DNA of 64,000 nucleotides from Neorhodopirellula pilleata (GTDB lineage Bacteria; Planctomycetota; Planctomycetia; Pirellulales; Pirellulaceae), in NCBI RefSeq assembly GCF_007859915.1, contig NZ_SJPM01000019.1, forward strand, positions 1 through 64,000, given 5' to 3'. The translations under genes were made by a program, and so were the position numbers. A model generated the notes under the pieces. It saw nothing but the letters and a program-made list of their open reading frames with translations. It ran no database searches and was not told the DNA's origin. This document shows, in pieces, positions 1 through 7,780 of this stretch (positions are counted from its first letter, which is position 1; every line of letters begins with the position of its first letter).

Positions 1-19
1 AGGTTACGTTGTACTTCAC

Positions 20-90
20 CCATCGCGTGATCCTGCTTTGCGTTTGAGTTGGTTGTAGTGAACCGATAAACGTAGCGTTTCACGCGATGG
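20..90. repeat. Inverted repeat downstream of the 2-epimerase gene
   Basis: Arms ccatcgcgtga (20-30) and tcacgcgatgg (80-90) are perfect 11-bp complements separated by 49 bases. The region 1-231 has no convincing gene. A fragment near 123-140 (gcgggttaaatcaacacgc) resembles the outer ends of the palindromic repeat family found at 4.5, 32-33 and 42 kb. The hairpin could be a terminator remnant or part of a repeat. Confidence 0.45.
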
Positions 91-231
91 TTTCTACCCT
101 AAAGGCGCGCTTGGTGAATAAGGCGGGTTAAATCAACACGCATTTGCGCGTCGGGCTTGTATCAATCGCCGTCCAGTAAGACGACACGCGGTGATAGCCG
201 ATGTAGCTGGACTCACAAGAGTTCTGACAAG

Positions 232-1380
232 TCACCCGTCTATCAAATACCGAGCAATCGCATCAACGATCCGGCCGCTCGCATGTCCATCACCGTAAGG
301 ATTGTTCGCCTGAGCCATCGCCTCATAGGTTTTACGGTTGTCGAGCAACTCGCTGACCCCCTCGACGATCTTCTCGCGCACCGGACCGACCAATCGCACC
401 GTTCCCGCCTCGATGCCCTCGGGGCGTTCGGTGGTATCTCGCATCACCAAGACCGGCTTGCCCAACCCCGGTGCTTCTTCTTGCACCCCACCCGAGTCCG
501 TCAAGACAAAATAGCAGGCTCGCATCAATGCGACGAAAGGGCGATACCCCAGCGGTGGTAATAAGCAAACGTTGTCTAGTCGGCCGAGCGTTCGTTCGAC
601 GGGCTCTCGTACGTTCGGATTCAAGTGCACCGGATACACGAAACGAACGTCCGGATACTTCGTCGCCAGAATCACAATCGCTTCGCAAATCGATTCGAAT
701 CCCTCACCAAAATTTTCTCGCCGGTGGCCGGTGATCAAGATGAATTGCTTCGATCGCCAATCGGAGGGAAGATAGGGTTTGAGTTCCGAGTCGATGTCGC
801 GCTGAATCTCTCGGTCGTTCTGTTTGGCGACCTCGAGATGCAGAGCATCGATGACCGTGTTTCCGGTGACGACGATTCGCTCGGGTGAGATTCCTTCTTG
901 AATCAAGTTTTTCTCGCTGATTCTTGTCGGCGGAAAGTGCAGAGCACTGAGTTTCGTCGCCAGCACGCGGTTGGCCTCCTCGGGGAACGGGCTGGCGAGA
1001 TCCCCGGTTCGCAAGCCCGCCTCGACATGCCCGCAGGGAATGCCCCGATAAAAACAAGCGAGCGAGGCCATTAGGACGGTGGTGGTGTCGCCCTGGACGA
1101 CGGCAAAATCCGGCTTTTCGGATTCCAGAATCGAATCGACTCCCGTCAACAAACGGGCTGACAAACCGGCCAGAGTTTGGCCGGGCTGCATGACGTTCAG
1201 ATCGTGGTGGACCGGTAAATCGAACAAATTAATCACCTGATCGAGCATTTCGCGGTGCTGTCCGGTCGAAACGGACACCAACGCGAACCGGGAATCGGCT
1301 GCCAATGCCTTCATCACCGGTGCCAGTTTGATGGCCTCAGGCCGGGTTCCAAAGAAGACCGCTATTTTTGGTTTCGCCAC
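232..1380 (-). CDS. wecB: UDP-N-acetylglucosamine 2-epimerase (non-hydrolysing)
   Basis: This cytosolic enzyme interconverts UDP-GlcNAc and UDP-ManNAc, feeding surface polysaccharide synthesis. The 382-residue product has the usual family length and begins directly with the family signature FFGTRPEAIKLAPV (residues ~9-22). GHVEAGLRTGD and FPEEANR (~118-136) and GHRRENFGEG (~218-227) hold the conserved His, Glu and Arg residues of the active site and UDP-binding cleft. A late STxxPEGI-like segment (TTERPEGIEAGTVRLVG) is also present. The gene is divergent from the sugar-nucleotide epimerase at 1489, with a 108-bp shared promoter region between them. The ATG at 1380 is the only good start. The family assignment is firm; the particular polysaccharide is unknown. 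Confidence 0.95.
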   Translation of the reverse strand: MAKPKIAVFFGTRPEAIKLAPVMKALAADSRFALVSVSTGQHREMLDQVINLFDLPVHHDLNVMQPGQTLAGLSARLLTGVDSILESEKPDFAVVQGDTTTVLMASLACFYRGIPCGHVEAGLRTGDLASPFPEEANRVLATKLSALHFPPTRISEKNLIQEGISPERIVVTGNTVIDALHLEVAKQNDREIQRDIDSELKPYLPSDWRSKQFILITGHRRENFGEGFESICEAIVILATKYPDVRFVYPVHLNPNVREPVERTLGRLDNVCLLPPLGYRPFVALMRACYFVLTDSGGVQEEAPGLGKPVLVMRDTTERPEGIEAGTVRLVGPVREKIVEGVSELLDNRKTYEAMAQANNPYGDGHASGRIVDAIARYLIDG

Positions 1381-1488
1381 GGATTAAACTGCCTGACGCT
1401 TGGATTCAACTTAGATGGACCATCAACTCATCGACCAACGCATCCATTCGATTGCACTTTCCGACTACGCTCATCATTACCTTACGCC

Positions 1489-2469
1489 ATGTCAACGTAT
1501 CTGGTCACCGGCTGTGCCGGGTTCATCGCCAATGAAGTCGCCGCTCAGCTGCTCGACGCGGGACACCGCGTCGTCGGAATTGATAATGTCAATGATTATT
1601 ACGACGTGCGATTGAAAGAACATCGGCTGCAGCGGCTTGCCGGATACCCGAGCGATCGTTTTGAGATGGTCCGCGGCGATATTGAAAGTCTCGACACACT
1701 CGGTCGGCTTTTTGAGAAGTATTCGTTCGACGGAGTCCTGAATCTCGCCGCCCGCGCGGGCGTGCGTTACAGCATGCAGAACCCGCACATCTACATGACC
1801 ACCAACGCGATGGGCAGTCTGAATCTGCTTGATCAAATGCAAAAACATGGGGTCAAGAAGTACGTGCTCGCGTCGACCTCGTCGCTCTACGCCGGCCAGC
1901 CGATGCCGTTTGTCGAAACGCTGCCCGTCAACACGCCGATCTCCCCCTACGCGGCGAGCAAGAAGGCCGCCGAAGCGATGGCGTTTTCATATCACCATCT
2001 TTACGGCATCGACGTGACGGTGTGCCGATACTTCACCGTGTATGGTCCGGCGGGGCGGCCTGACATGTGCATTTTCCGGTTCATTAAATGGATCGACGAA
2101 GGCACCCCGATCGAATTGTTCGGCGATGGCGAACAATCTCGCGACTTCACTTATGTCTCCGACATCGCATCAGGAACCATCGCGGCGCTCAAGCCGGTCG
2201 GTTACGAAGTCATCAACCTCGGTGGCGGAGGCACGCCGGTCTCCCTCAATGCGATCATCGCGGGGCTCGAAAATCGCTTGGGCAAAAAGGCCCAGTTGAA
2301 CTACAAGGAGTTTCACAAAGCGGACATCAAGATCACCTCGGCTGATATCACCAAAGCGAAAGAGCTTCTCGGCTGGGTCCCACGTGTCGAACTGGACGAA
2401 GGTCTCGACGCCAGCGTCGATTGGTACCTGAAAAATCAACCCTGGTCGGGGGAGCTTGAACTGCCATAA
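1489..2469 (+). CDS. NAD-dependent epimerase/dehydratase, UDP-glucuronate 4-epimerase-like
   Basis: An extended short-chain dehydrogenase that probably epimerises a UDP-sugar, most likely UDP-GlcA to UDP-GalA. I chose the ATG at 1489 (326 residues) because the Rossmann strand starts at once (MSTYLVTGCAGFI). The open frame runs back to 1255 but that part overlaps the divergent 2-epimerase gene. The segment VVGIDNVNDYYDVRLKEHRL is typical of UDP-glucuronate 4-epimerases, as are STSSLY (Ser/Thr of the triad) and YAASKKA (YxxxK). The nucleotide-binding GxxGxxG is G8-x-x-G11-x-x-A14, so the third glycine is alanine. Conserved RYFTVYGPAGRPDM and GDGEQSRDFTYVSD support the family. Substrate assignment is inference. 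Confidence 0.85.
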   Translation: MSTYLVTGCAGFIANEVAAQLLDAGHRVVGIDNVNDYYDVRLKEHRLQRLAGYPSDRFEMVRGDIESLDTLGRLFEKYSFDGVLNLAARAGVRYSMQNPHIYMTTNAMGSLNLLDQMQKHGVKKYVLASTSSLYAGQPMPFVETLPVNTPISPYAASKKAAEAMAFSYHHLYGIDVTVCRYFTVYGPAGRPDMCIFRFIKWIDEGTPIELFGDGEQSRDFTYVSDIASGTIAALKPVGYEVINLGGGGTPVSLNAIIAGLENRLGKKAQLNYKEFHKADIKITSADITKAKELLGWVPRVELDEGLDASVDWYLKNQPWSGELELP

Positions 2470-2559
2470 TAGCGAGTGCTCTGATAGCCTTGAAAGCGAG
2501 TCTTCTGCCGGAGCGAAACTCACCAAGAGTCTCGGCTTTTAGTTTCGAGGGAACAAAAA

Positions 2560-2615
2560 GTGGTGGCGACTTTCAGTCGCCAATTCCTGAAACGGCGACT
2601 AAAAGTCGCCGCCAC
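2560..2615. repeat. Hairpin, 22-bp arms
   Basis: Left arm 2560-2581 and right arm 2594-2615 are complementary over 22 bases with two mismatches around a 12-base loop. The arms are themselves built from ggcgactttNagtcgcc-like sub-palindromes. A second, smaller hairpin follows at 2664-2684 (cgaaactc / gagtttcg). They lie in the gap between the epimerase gene and the secreted-protein gene. They could act as a terminator or be dispersed REP-like sequences, since a similar gaaactc/gagtttc hairpin occurs at 40746-40764. Confidence 0.6.
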
Positions 2616-2741
2616 CTACAGGATGCGTCACTGATTGATCTCGTGATGCTTGGCTGCCTAGGCCGAAACTCTCGGCGAGTTTCGCTACCTTATTTTCGCC
2701 GCAACTGTCCTATTCCCGTCCGACTGATTCGAAATCGCACC

Positions 2742-3641
2742 ATGACTAATTGTTTCCTTTCGATCTGCTTCCTGACGTTGATTCTGTGGCAGGGCACGTT
2801 TCAAACCTTGTGTGCGCAGACGGGCGTCGAGACGGCGTCGACAAATAAGGTCGATTTCACGCGGCAACCCGTCTCGCTGATCCCGCCTGGCACAACCTTC
2901 GGTGAACAGCCACCCGAAGACTGGTCGCATTTGATCTCGTTCGTGCGTGGCCAATTGACTCGAGGTGACGTCGATGCGGTCACCGACACGGTTCGCTATT
3001 ACGCCGAAGTGTTCAACCTCACGATGCTCGCCAATGCCGAGAAGAACTCTGAAGGTAAATTTGAACTGGACCAGGTCGCCGTTGGTTTTTCAATGGTGAT
3101 CGATGGCAAGAACGTCGTCGTGACATCTCAAACGCAAAGCCAGCTCGGAGGCGAATTGTCGTTGATCGGCCGCAGTGTTCTCGACGGGAACGTCGCCGCG
3201 CTTGCGAAAGTCGAACGGGTTGCCCGGACGCCGTACAACTTGATCCTCGACGCCCCGGCAAGCATGCTGCAAGAGAACGAGCATCGTGAAATGATCGTTC
3301 GCTATTACATCTGGGTGTTTCCCGAAAATGGCAACATCGGCACGCTCGTGTGGTTACTCGATCCGGTTCGTGGCAAACTCAAGATCGCCGACACGGCGAT
3401 TCAGCTCCTGCCTCCGAACATGCAAGAGGATCGGATCATGAACGTCAAGAAAGACAAATTCAACTTCCTCGGCATTCCATCCAAAGACGCATTCGCCCTG
3501 GTACAAATCCCACAAGGCACGCCGTTCGAGATGAGCGAAGAGATGCAGTCGCTCGCCGCCGAAACGACTTACACGCCCGAAACGTTGCAGGCCCTCACGA
3601 CCGCGATCGCCAAAACACTGCAGTCCGGCCGCAAAGAATAA
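2742..3641 (+). CDS. Secreted protein of unknown function
   Basis: I do not recognise a family. The ATG at 2742 gives 299 residues starting with a clear signal peptide: MTNCFLSICFLTLILW hydrophobic core and a likely cleavage after LCA-Q (residues ~24-26). The frame is open back to 2490, but that stretch runs through the hairpin repeats and lacks any protein-like character. The mature part is rich in beta-prone sequence and has no repeats, cysteine pairs or membrane segments. It is followed after 39 bases by a membrane-bound kinase-like gene on the same strand, so the two may be co-transcribed. Export to periplasm or surface is predicted; the function is unknown. Confidence 0.7.
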   Translation: MTNCFLSICFLTLILWQGTFQTLCAQTGVETASTNKVDFTRQPVSLIPPGTTFGEQPPEDWSHLISFVRGQLTRGDVDAVTDTVRYYAEVFNLTMLANAEKNSEGKFELDQVAVGFSMVIDGKNVVVTSQTQSQLGGELSLIGRSVLDGNVAALAKVERVARTPYNLILDAPASMLQENEHREMIVRYYIWVFPENGNIGTLVWLLDPVRGKLKIADTAIQLLPPNMQEDRIMNVKKDKFNFLGIPSKDAFALVQIPQGTPFEMSEEMQSLAAETTYTPETLQALTTAIAKTLQSGRKE

Positions 3642-3680
3642 TCATCTTCCGCTCAATAACTCGCTAACGTTTCGACAAGA

Positions 3681-4427
3681 TTGAATTTACCGACCAACTA
3701 CGTTTGGACGATCGTCCTGCACCAATCATTCATGATGGCGTTGTGTTGGGCAACCGGGTGGCTGGTCCTGAAACGTGACTGGAAGGTCAACTACACCCGC
3801 AAGATCAACCATTTCGTGTTGATGCTGTGCCCGTTCCTGCTCGCCCCGATCTTCCCCTATCAACCCAACGTCTTGACGTTCCTTTCCACGGTCGTCGTTT
3901 TCACGCTCGCGACGCTGGTCATGGTTCATCCCATTCGCCAGCGTTTCACAATGGTGAGCACCGCCTTCGCGGCGGTCGATCGTCCCGAAGATCGACCTCA
4001 TACGTTGTTGTGGATCATCAGCCAAGCGATCGTCTCGGCGGTCATTCTGATCGGCCTATTTCTCGTCTTTCAACGCTTCGAGATCGAACCGCTGATCAGC
4101 ATCCCACTCGTCGTCACCGGCGTGGGCGACGGGCTCGCCGAACCGATCGGCATCCGATTCGGCAAGCACACTTACCGCGTGCCGTCACTTGCCAAAGACC
4201 GGAACTACGTCCGATCGATCGAAGGCAGCGCGTGTGTGCTCGCGGTTGCCCTCGCCACGGTCGCCTGCGTGTATCCGATCGTCAGTCTCAACCAATGGCT
4301 CGCCCTGATGCTATTCGTACCGGCCATGATGACCGCCGCCGAAGCCTTCTCACCCCACACTTGGGACGCCCCCTTCCTGTACCTCACCGGCGGCCTAACG
4401 ATCGTGTGCGTGATGGTCGTCTTCTAA
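3681..4427 (+). CDS. Dolichol/phytol kinase-like integral membrane protein
   Basis: The 248-residue product has about six to seven hydrophobic segments and the signature of the CTP-dependent polyprenol/phytol kinase and phosphatidate cytidylyltransferase group: TGVGDGLAEPIGIRFGKH (~150-167) followed by RSIEGSACVL (~179-188). In characterised relatives (SEC59, VTE5) the GDG and the (K/R)SxEGS motifs belong to the cytosolic CTP-binding site. A role in phosphorylating an isoprenoid alcohol, such as a lipid carrier or a phytol-like alcohol, is therefore plausible but inferred. The start is uncertain: TTG at 3681 gives the full first membrane segment, while ATG at 3732 would shorten it. It follows the secreted-protein gene closely. 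An antisense frame over 3827-4498 is a shadow. Confidence 0.75.
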   Translation: MNLPTNYVWTIVLHQSFMMALCWATGWLVLKRDWKVNYTRKINHFVLMLCPFLLAPIFPYQPNVLTFLSTVVVFTLATLVMVHPIRQRFTMVSTAFAAVDRPEDRPHTLLWIISQAIVSAVILIGLFLVFQRFEIEPLISIPLVVTGVGDGLAEPIGIRFGKHTYRVPSLAKDRNYVRSIEGSACVLAVALATVACVYPIVSLNQWLALMLFVPAMMTAAEAFSPHTWDAPFLYLTGGLTIVCVMVVF

Positions 4428-4465
4428 CGGAGATCCATTGGACCCGCCCCATCAAAAGTCCAAGT

Positions 4466-4746
4466 GGTAACCCGCAGCGTGAGGGCGTGTTGATTTAATC
4501 GTAACCCGAAGCGTGAGCGAGGGATTCATCGCCATTAAGTCCTTTGTATGTATCCCTCGCTCACGCTTTTTGAAGTTGCGCTTTTGCCTGTGGCATTGGT
4601 TTATCGTAACCCGACGCGTAAGCGAGGGATGAGTCAATATCAATTATCCCTCGCTTACGCAGCGGGTTACGAAAAAAGCGCAAATTCAAAACTCACGCTT
4701 CGGGTATCGATGATGACTAAATCAACAGCCCGGTGAGCGAGGGATG
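4466..4746. repeat. Composite palindromic repeat cluster (GTAACCC family)
   Basis: The gap 4428-4857 holds no gene. It contains several arms of a repeat reading gtaacccgaagcgtgagc plus gaggga, in both orientations, forming hairpins (for example about 4607-4672 with a ~20-base loop). The segment ~4587-4735 is a reverse-complement near-copy of 32322-32470. The inner part ~4500-4570 is a reverse-complement near-copy of ~42177-42250. This is a dispersed multi-copy element of the genome, probably non-coding. Confidence 0.8.
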
Positions 4747-4857
4747 AGCAGGAATCTCTCGTCCACTAACAATATTCAGCACCGATTGTTCACACGATGC
4801 TTAGGTTGATGTCCCCGCCCCCACCCACAATCGACGGACGGATCCCAAACCCATTAC

Positions 4858-5472
4858 TCACTGCGTTTTCGATTCAAACCAATCACTGATCCGAAGCATG
4901 GCCGAAGGCAAACAAATCGGCGAGATCGTCGCCTCTTCGCCGGGGGTGCTGACATCCCGGTAGAGCGTTCCACTGGGATCGCGATGAACTCGAATCTCGT
5001 GTTGCGGCACATCGATTTGCCAATATTCAGGGATGCTTGCCGAAGCATAGAGTTCGCGTTTCTCGCCGAGATCGAACGCATGGCTCGACACACTCGCTTC
5101 GATCAACAGAGAGATATCCTCCGGTTGTGGATGCCGATGAGCGTAAGACTGACGCCGAACCCAAGCAATATCAGGTTCGGGTGTGCTCGAGTGCGACGGA
5201 GTTTCAATCGGTTTTTCGATCCGAATCCAAAAGCGGCGAGCCGACCTCTCAACACACCATTCGGCGAGGATATCAAGCGGACTGGCGTGCTGTGGTCCTT
5301 GAGGGTTCATCCGCACGATCCTCCCATTGATGAGCTCAATTTGACCGGGCTGCTTTTCAAAATGACCGCGATCGACCAAGTCCGCGAATTGCTTCACCGT
5401 CAGAGGAAGCGTCACGGGTAACGAAGGTTCGGGTACCTCACCAACACCAACTATCGAATGAATTGTAGTCAT
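4858..5472 (-). CDS. Uma2 family (DUF820) putative endonuclease
   Basis: The 204-residue product (start at 5472, MTTIHSIVG) matches the Uma2/DUF820 family of PD-(D/E)XK-fold proteins that is greatly expanded in cyanobacteria and planctomycetes. Visible hallmarks are LTVKQFADLVDRGHFE, IELINGRIVRMNPQGPQHA (strand with the early acidic residue), PEPDIAWVRR (catalytic Asp of the PD motif) and LLIEASVSSHAFDLGEKRELYASASIPEYWQID (E-x-S plus the YA-x-x-x-I-x-E-Y-W signature). The frame is open up to 5547 but the first 25 residues look unrelated. It stands alone between repeat clusters. The family is firm; biological role and DNA target are not known. Confidence 0.85.
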   Translation of the reverse strand: MTTIHSIVGVGEVPEPSLPVTLPLTVKQFADLVDRGHFEKQPGQIELINGRIVRMNPQGPQHASPLDILAEWCVERSARRFWIRIEKPIETPSHSSTPEPDIAWVRRQSYAHRHPQPEDISLLIEASVSSHAFDLGEKRELYASASIPEYWQIDVPQHEIRVHRDPSGTLYRDVSTPGEEATISPICLPSAMLRISDWFESKTQ

Positions 5473-5660
5473 CGGTTCGTCACGGAAAAAAAACGCATCG
5501 GAGGCACGGCATGTCGATCCCGTAATTGGTTTGGCATTGTACCACAAAACAATAGGAATTCACTCGAGTACAGCGGCTCATGTCTCCGAAACCGGATTCA
5601 AAACACTTACGAGCGAGGGTCGGCGGAACATACGCCGAGCAACCCAGCAACGCCCCCATC

Positions 5661-6372
5661 CCGATCACGCTCCACCCAGGGTGTCACGTCGAACTGCGTG
5701 TTCCTGAAATGAAGGGCAAGTCGATCGGGCCAACTTAGAGCCTAACCGAAAAGGGGGCTCGTCGATGACCGGGCATCGCTACTTTGATTTTGGCAGGAAG
5801 ATTGAGGGCAGGAAGATGCAGAGCAGAACATTTTCTTGCCCTTAATCTTCCTGCCAACAACCGTCATCCAGCGAAGCAGACACTTCGCTAGCATTGAATT
5901 ATGATGTGTGTGTTTCCGCGAATGGCCCACTTCTAGAAAACCTACCTTGTTCAACGACCAAATTTCTTTCGCGATCATGCTGACCGTCTCCCTCGCGTTC
6001 GCCGCGTGGTACGGCCGTCATCACGGTAAGCAGTACGCCCTCGGTGCCGGCATCGCGATCTCGATGCTAGCGGGAACTTGGTTCGAAATCGAAGTCTTCA
6101 ACACGCCCATCAACGTCACGATGGCGACAGCGATCGTCCTGCTGATCGTCTACTGCACTCACTCATGGCGTGAAATCTTTAATGCAATTAACCTGCTCGA
6201 CGTCTTGATCACCGCCCTCTTCTTGTGGCACATCGTGGTCGACGTTTACTACGGCGGAAACCCCTTCGCCGTCGCCGCCCAAGCCTACGGCCAATGGATG
6301 CTCCCCTACGCATCCGGACGGTACGCGTTCGTACATGCGGGCTCACTTGAAAAATTGTCGCCAGTCTTTGTC
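5661..6372. repeat. Upstream copy of a ~600-bp duplication (partner 19967-20553)
   Basis: Positions 5661-5734 match 19967-20040, and 5859-6372 match 20041-20553 at roughly 95% identity by eye. The match covers the untranslated leader and the first ~150 codons of the O-antigen-ligase-like gene. Beyond about 6372 similarity drops abruptly to a normal paralog level. The two copies flank the TIGR03032-type and giant-protein genes in direct orientation, so recombination between them would delete or amplify about 14 kb. The rest of the gap 5473-5907 contains no gene. Confidence 0.8.
5735..5858. mobile_element. 124-bp insertion with GCCAAC direct repeats and internal hairpin
   Basis: Compared with the duplicate at 20035-20041, this copy carries 124 extra bases. 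The sequence gccaac occurs at 5729-5734 and again at 5853-5858, but only once (20035-20040) in the other copy. Inside, ggcaggaagattgagggca (5792-5810) pairs with 5837-5855 with one mismatch. This fits a small MITE-like insertion with a 6-bp target duplication. A deletion in the other copy between short direct repeats would look the same. Confidence 0.5.
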
Positions 6373-7351
6373 CTTGTAGCGGCGATCATTTCGATCGGTG
6401 CGATCTTTGAATCAGTCTCCGGCACCAACGTTTGGGAATGGTTGTTGACCGAAATGGACGACAAGGTGAACCGCCCCAGTGGGCTTCGCTACGATTGGCT
6501 GTACCGTGCCGCAGGCCCGGTCCGGCATCCGATCTTCTTGGGAATTGCTTTGCTGTCGCTATTGCCATTCGTGGTGGACCTATGCACTCGGGCGGAAGCC
6601 CATGGAAGCGAACGAGCGATCGGCGGGGGGGGGCTTTCTTGCGGTAGTGCTAGGAGTTTTCGCAACGATTTCAAGAGGTCCAATACTCTGCCTGCCCCTT
6701 GCTCTCTTCCTGGCCTTCGCATGGTATTTCCGTTACGCGAGATGGGTGTTGGTCGCGGTCGCGATCAGTGGACTGATGTGGAGTGCAGCTAATTGGGATA
6801 CAGCCCTTGCATATCTCGATTCGACGGAAACCACTCAAGGTCGGAGCCGAATTATTGAGGTTGATGACCAAGCCACTCCTCAAATTCTTAATGGAACTCG
6901 TAACCGGTTGTTCGCAGTTCAAGTTTACGGCCCTCTCGTTAGGAAAGGCGGCCCGCTGGGCTACGGGACAATCCAATCGAAAGGCTTCCCGCCATCGAAA
7001 TTACCCGGTCTTCCGTCTGATCCGGAAATCCGTAAGCAATTGGGAATCGTTGACAACTCTTACATTAATGTGGGATTGAGACTTGGTTGGGTGGGGCTCG
7101 CCTTGTTCGTCGCAGGCCTCCTTTTGTCAATCGTATATGCATTCCGCTTGGAAAGGACAATGGGAACCTACTTCTATCCCAGCGGAGGCCCTGTAGCGGT
7201 CGCCTATGGCAGTGTATTGGTCGCAATTTGCTTTGAAATCGCCACCGTGTTTTGGTCTTATGATTTTGCGTTCTGGATTTTATTTCAATTTGGCACCATT
7301 TCCGGTCTCACCTCGCGAATCGCACAGGCTCGCGAGGAAGCCCTGACTTGA
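5908..7351 (+). pseudogene. O-antigen ligase/polymerase-like membrane protein, frameshifted at a G9 tract
   Basis: The first frame (from GTG 5908; the conserved part starts near LFNDQISFAIM) encodes the N-terminal membrane segments, including RAAGPVRHPIFLGIAL. At the run of nine G at 6625-6633 the frame must shift by one base to continue as FLAVVLGVFATISRGPILC and the C-terminal half up to 7351. Removing one G restores a continuous ~480-residue product matching the paralog at 20090, including the DNSYINVGLRLGWVGLALF motif typical of the Wzy_C/WaaL superfamily. WaaL-type proteins ligate lipid-linked glycans at the outer face of the inner membrane, and Wzy-type proteins polymerise them. The gene may be broken, phase-variable through slippage in the G tract, or affected by a sequencing error. 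Confidence 0.75.
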
Positions 7352-7382
7352 GCGAAATAGCCGAGATTGCCGGCGACTTTCG

Positions 7383-7700
7383 TTACTGTTTTCGAGCGGG
7401 CGCAACGAATCTTGCGGCGAGTTTGAATATTTCGAAACGAGAGTAGCCAACGACAATCCAAAGGTGTCCAGGCATTTGGCTGCCCCTTGCTTTTCGTTCT
7501 CTGAATAGCTGCTGCATGCCCAAGACTCTAGCCGTTGGCCAGACCAGTAATGCCAGGCTCACCCAAGCTGTCAGCCGCTCTACGCATCGGAACGGCAGCG
7601 AAAAAGACTTTAAGCCGATGATTCGACGAGCAACGAAGAGTTTGCCCGTTCCGTTTGTCTCCCGAGTAGCTTCCGCCACGTTTTCGCAGAAGCCGGGCAC
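7383..7700 (-). CDS. Hypothetical short reading frame, possible gene remnant
   Basis: The stretch 7352-7780 has no recognised gene. The best candidate is this 105-codon minus-strand frame with a hydrophobic segment (ERLTAWVSLALLVWPTARVL) flanked by basic residues and a KLAARFVAPARK end. The frame continues upstream of the ATG without a stop for some codons (ICVAVPGFCENVAEAT), which suggests the end of a larger decayed gene. A plus-strand frame overlaps it. No family is recognised, and there may be no gene here at all. Confidence 0.25.
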   Translation of the reverse strand: MPGFCENVAEATRETNGTGKLFVARRIIGLKSFSLPFRCVERLTAWVSLALLVWPTARVLGMQQLFRERKARGSQMPGHLWIVVGYSRFEIFKLAARFVAPARKQ

Positions 7701-7780
7701 GGCAACGCAGATTTTCGCATTGCTCTGCAGAGGGGTGGGCTTGTACTGCTTGCAGAGGTTGGGTAGACTAAACCACCCTA

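Noticed and set aside
3827..4498. Plus-strand frame of 223 codons overlapping the kinase-like gene
   Set aside because: Arg/His/Pro-rich shadow frame; the overlapping frame has the family motifs and membrane helices.
4466..4746. Possible CRISPR or tRNA-like structures in the palindromic repeats
   Set aside because: Arms are inverted and irregularly spaced; there are no equal-length spacers, and no tRNA cloverleaf or CCA end could be drawn.
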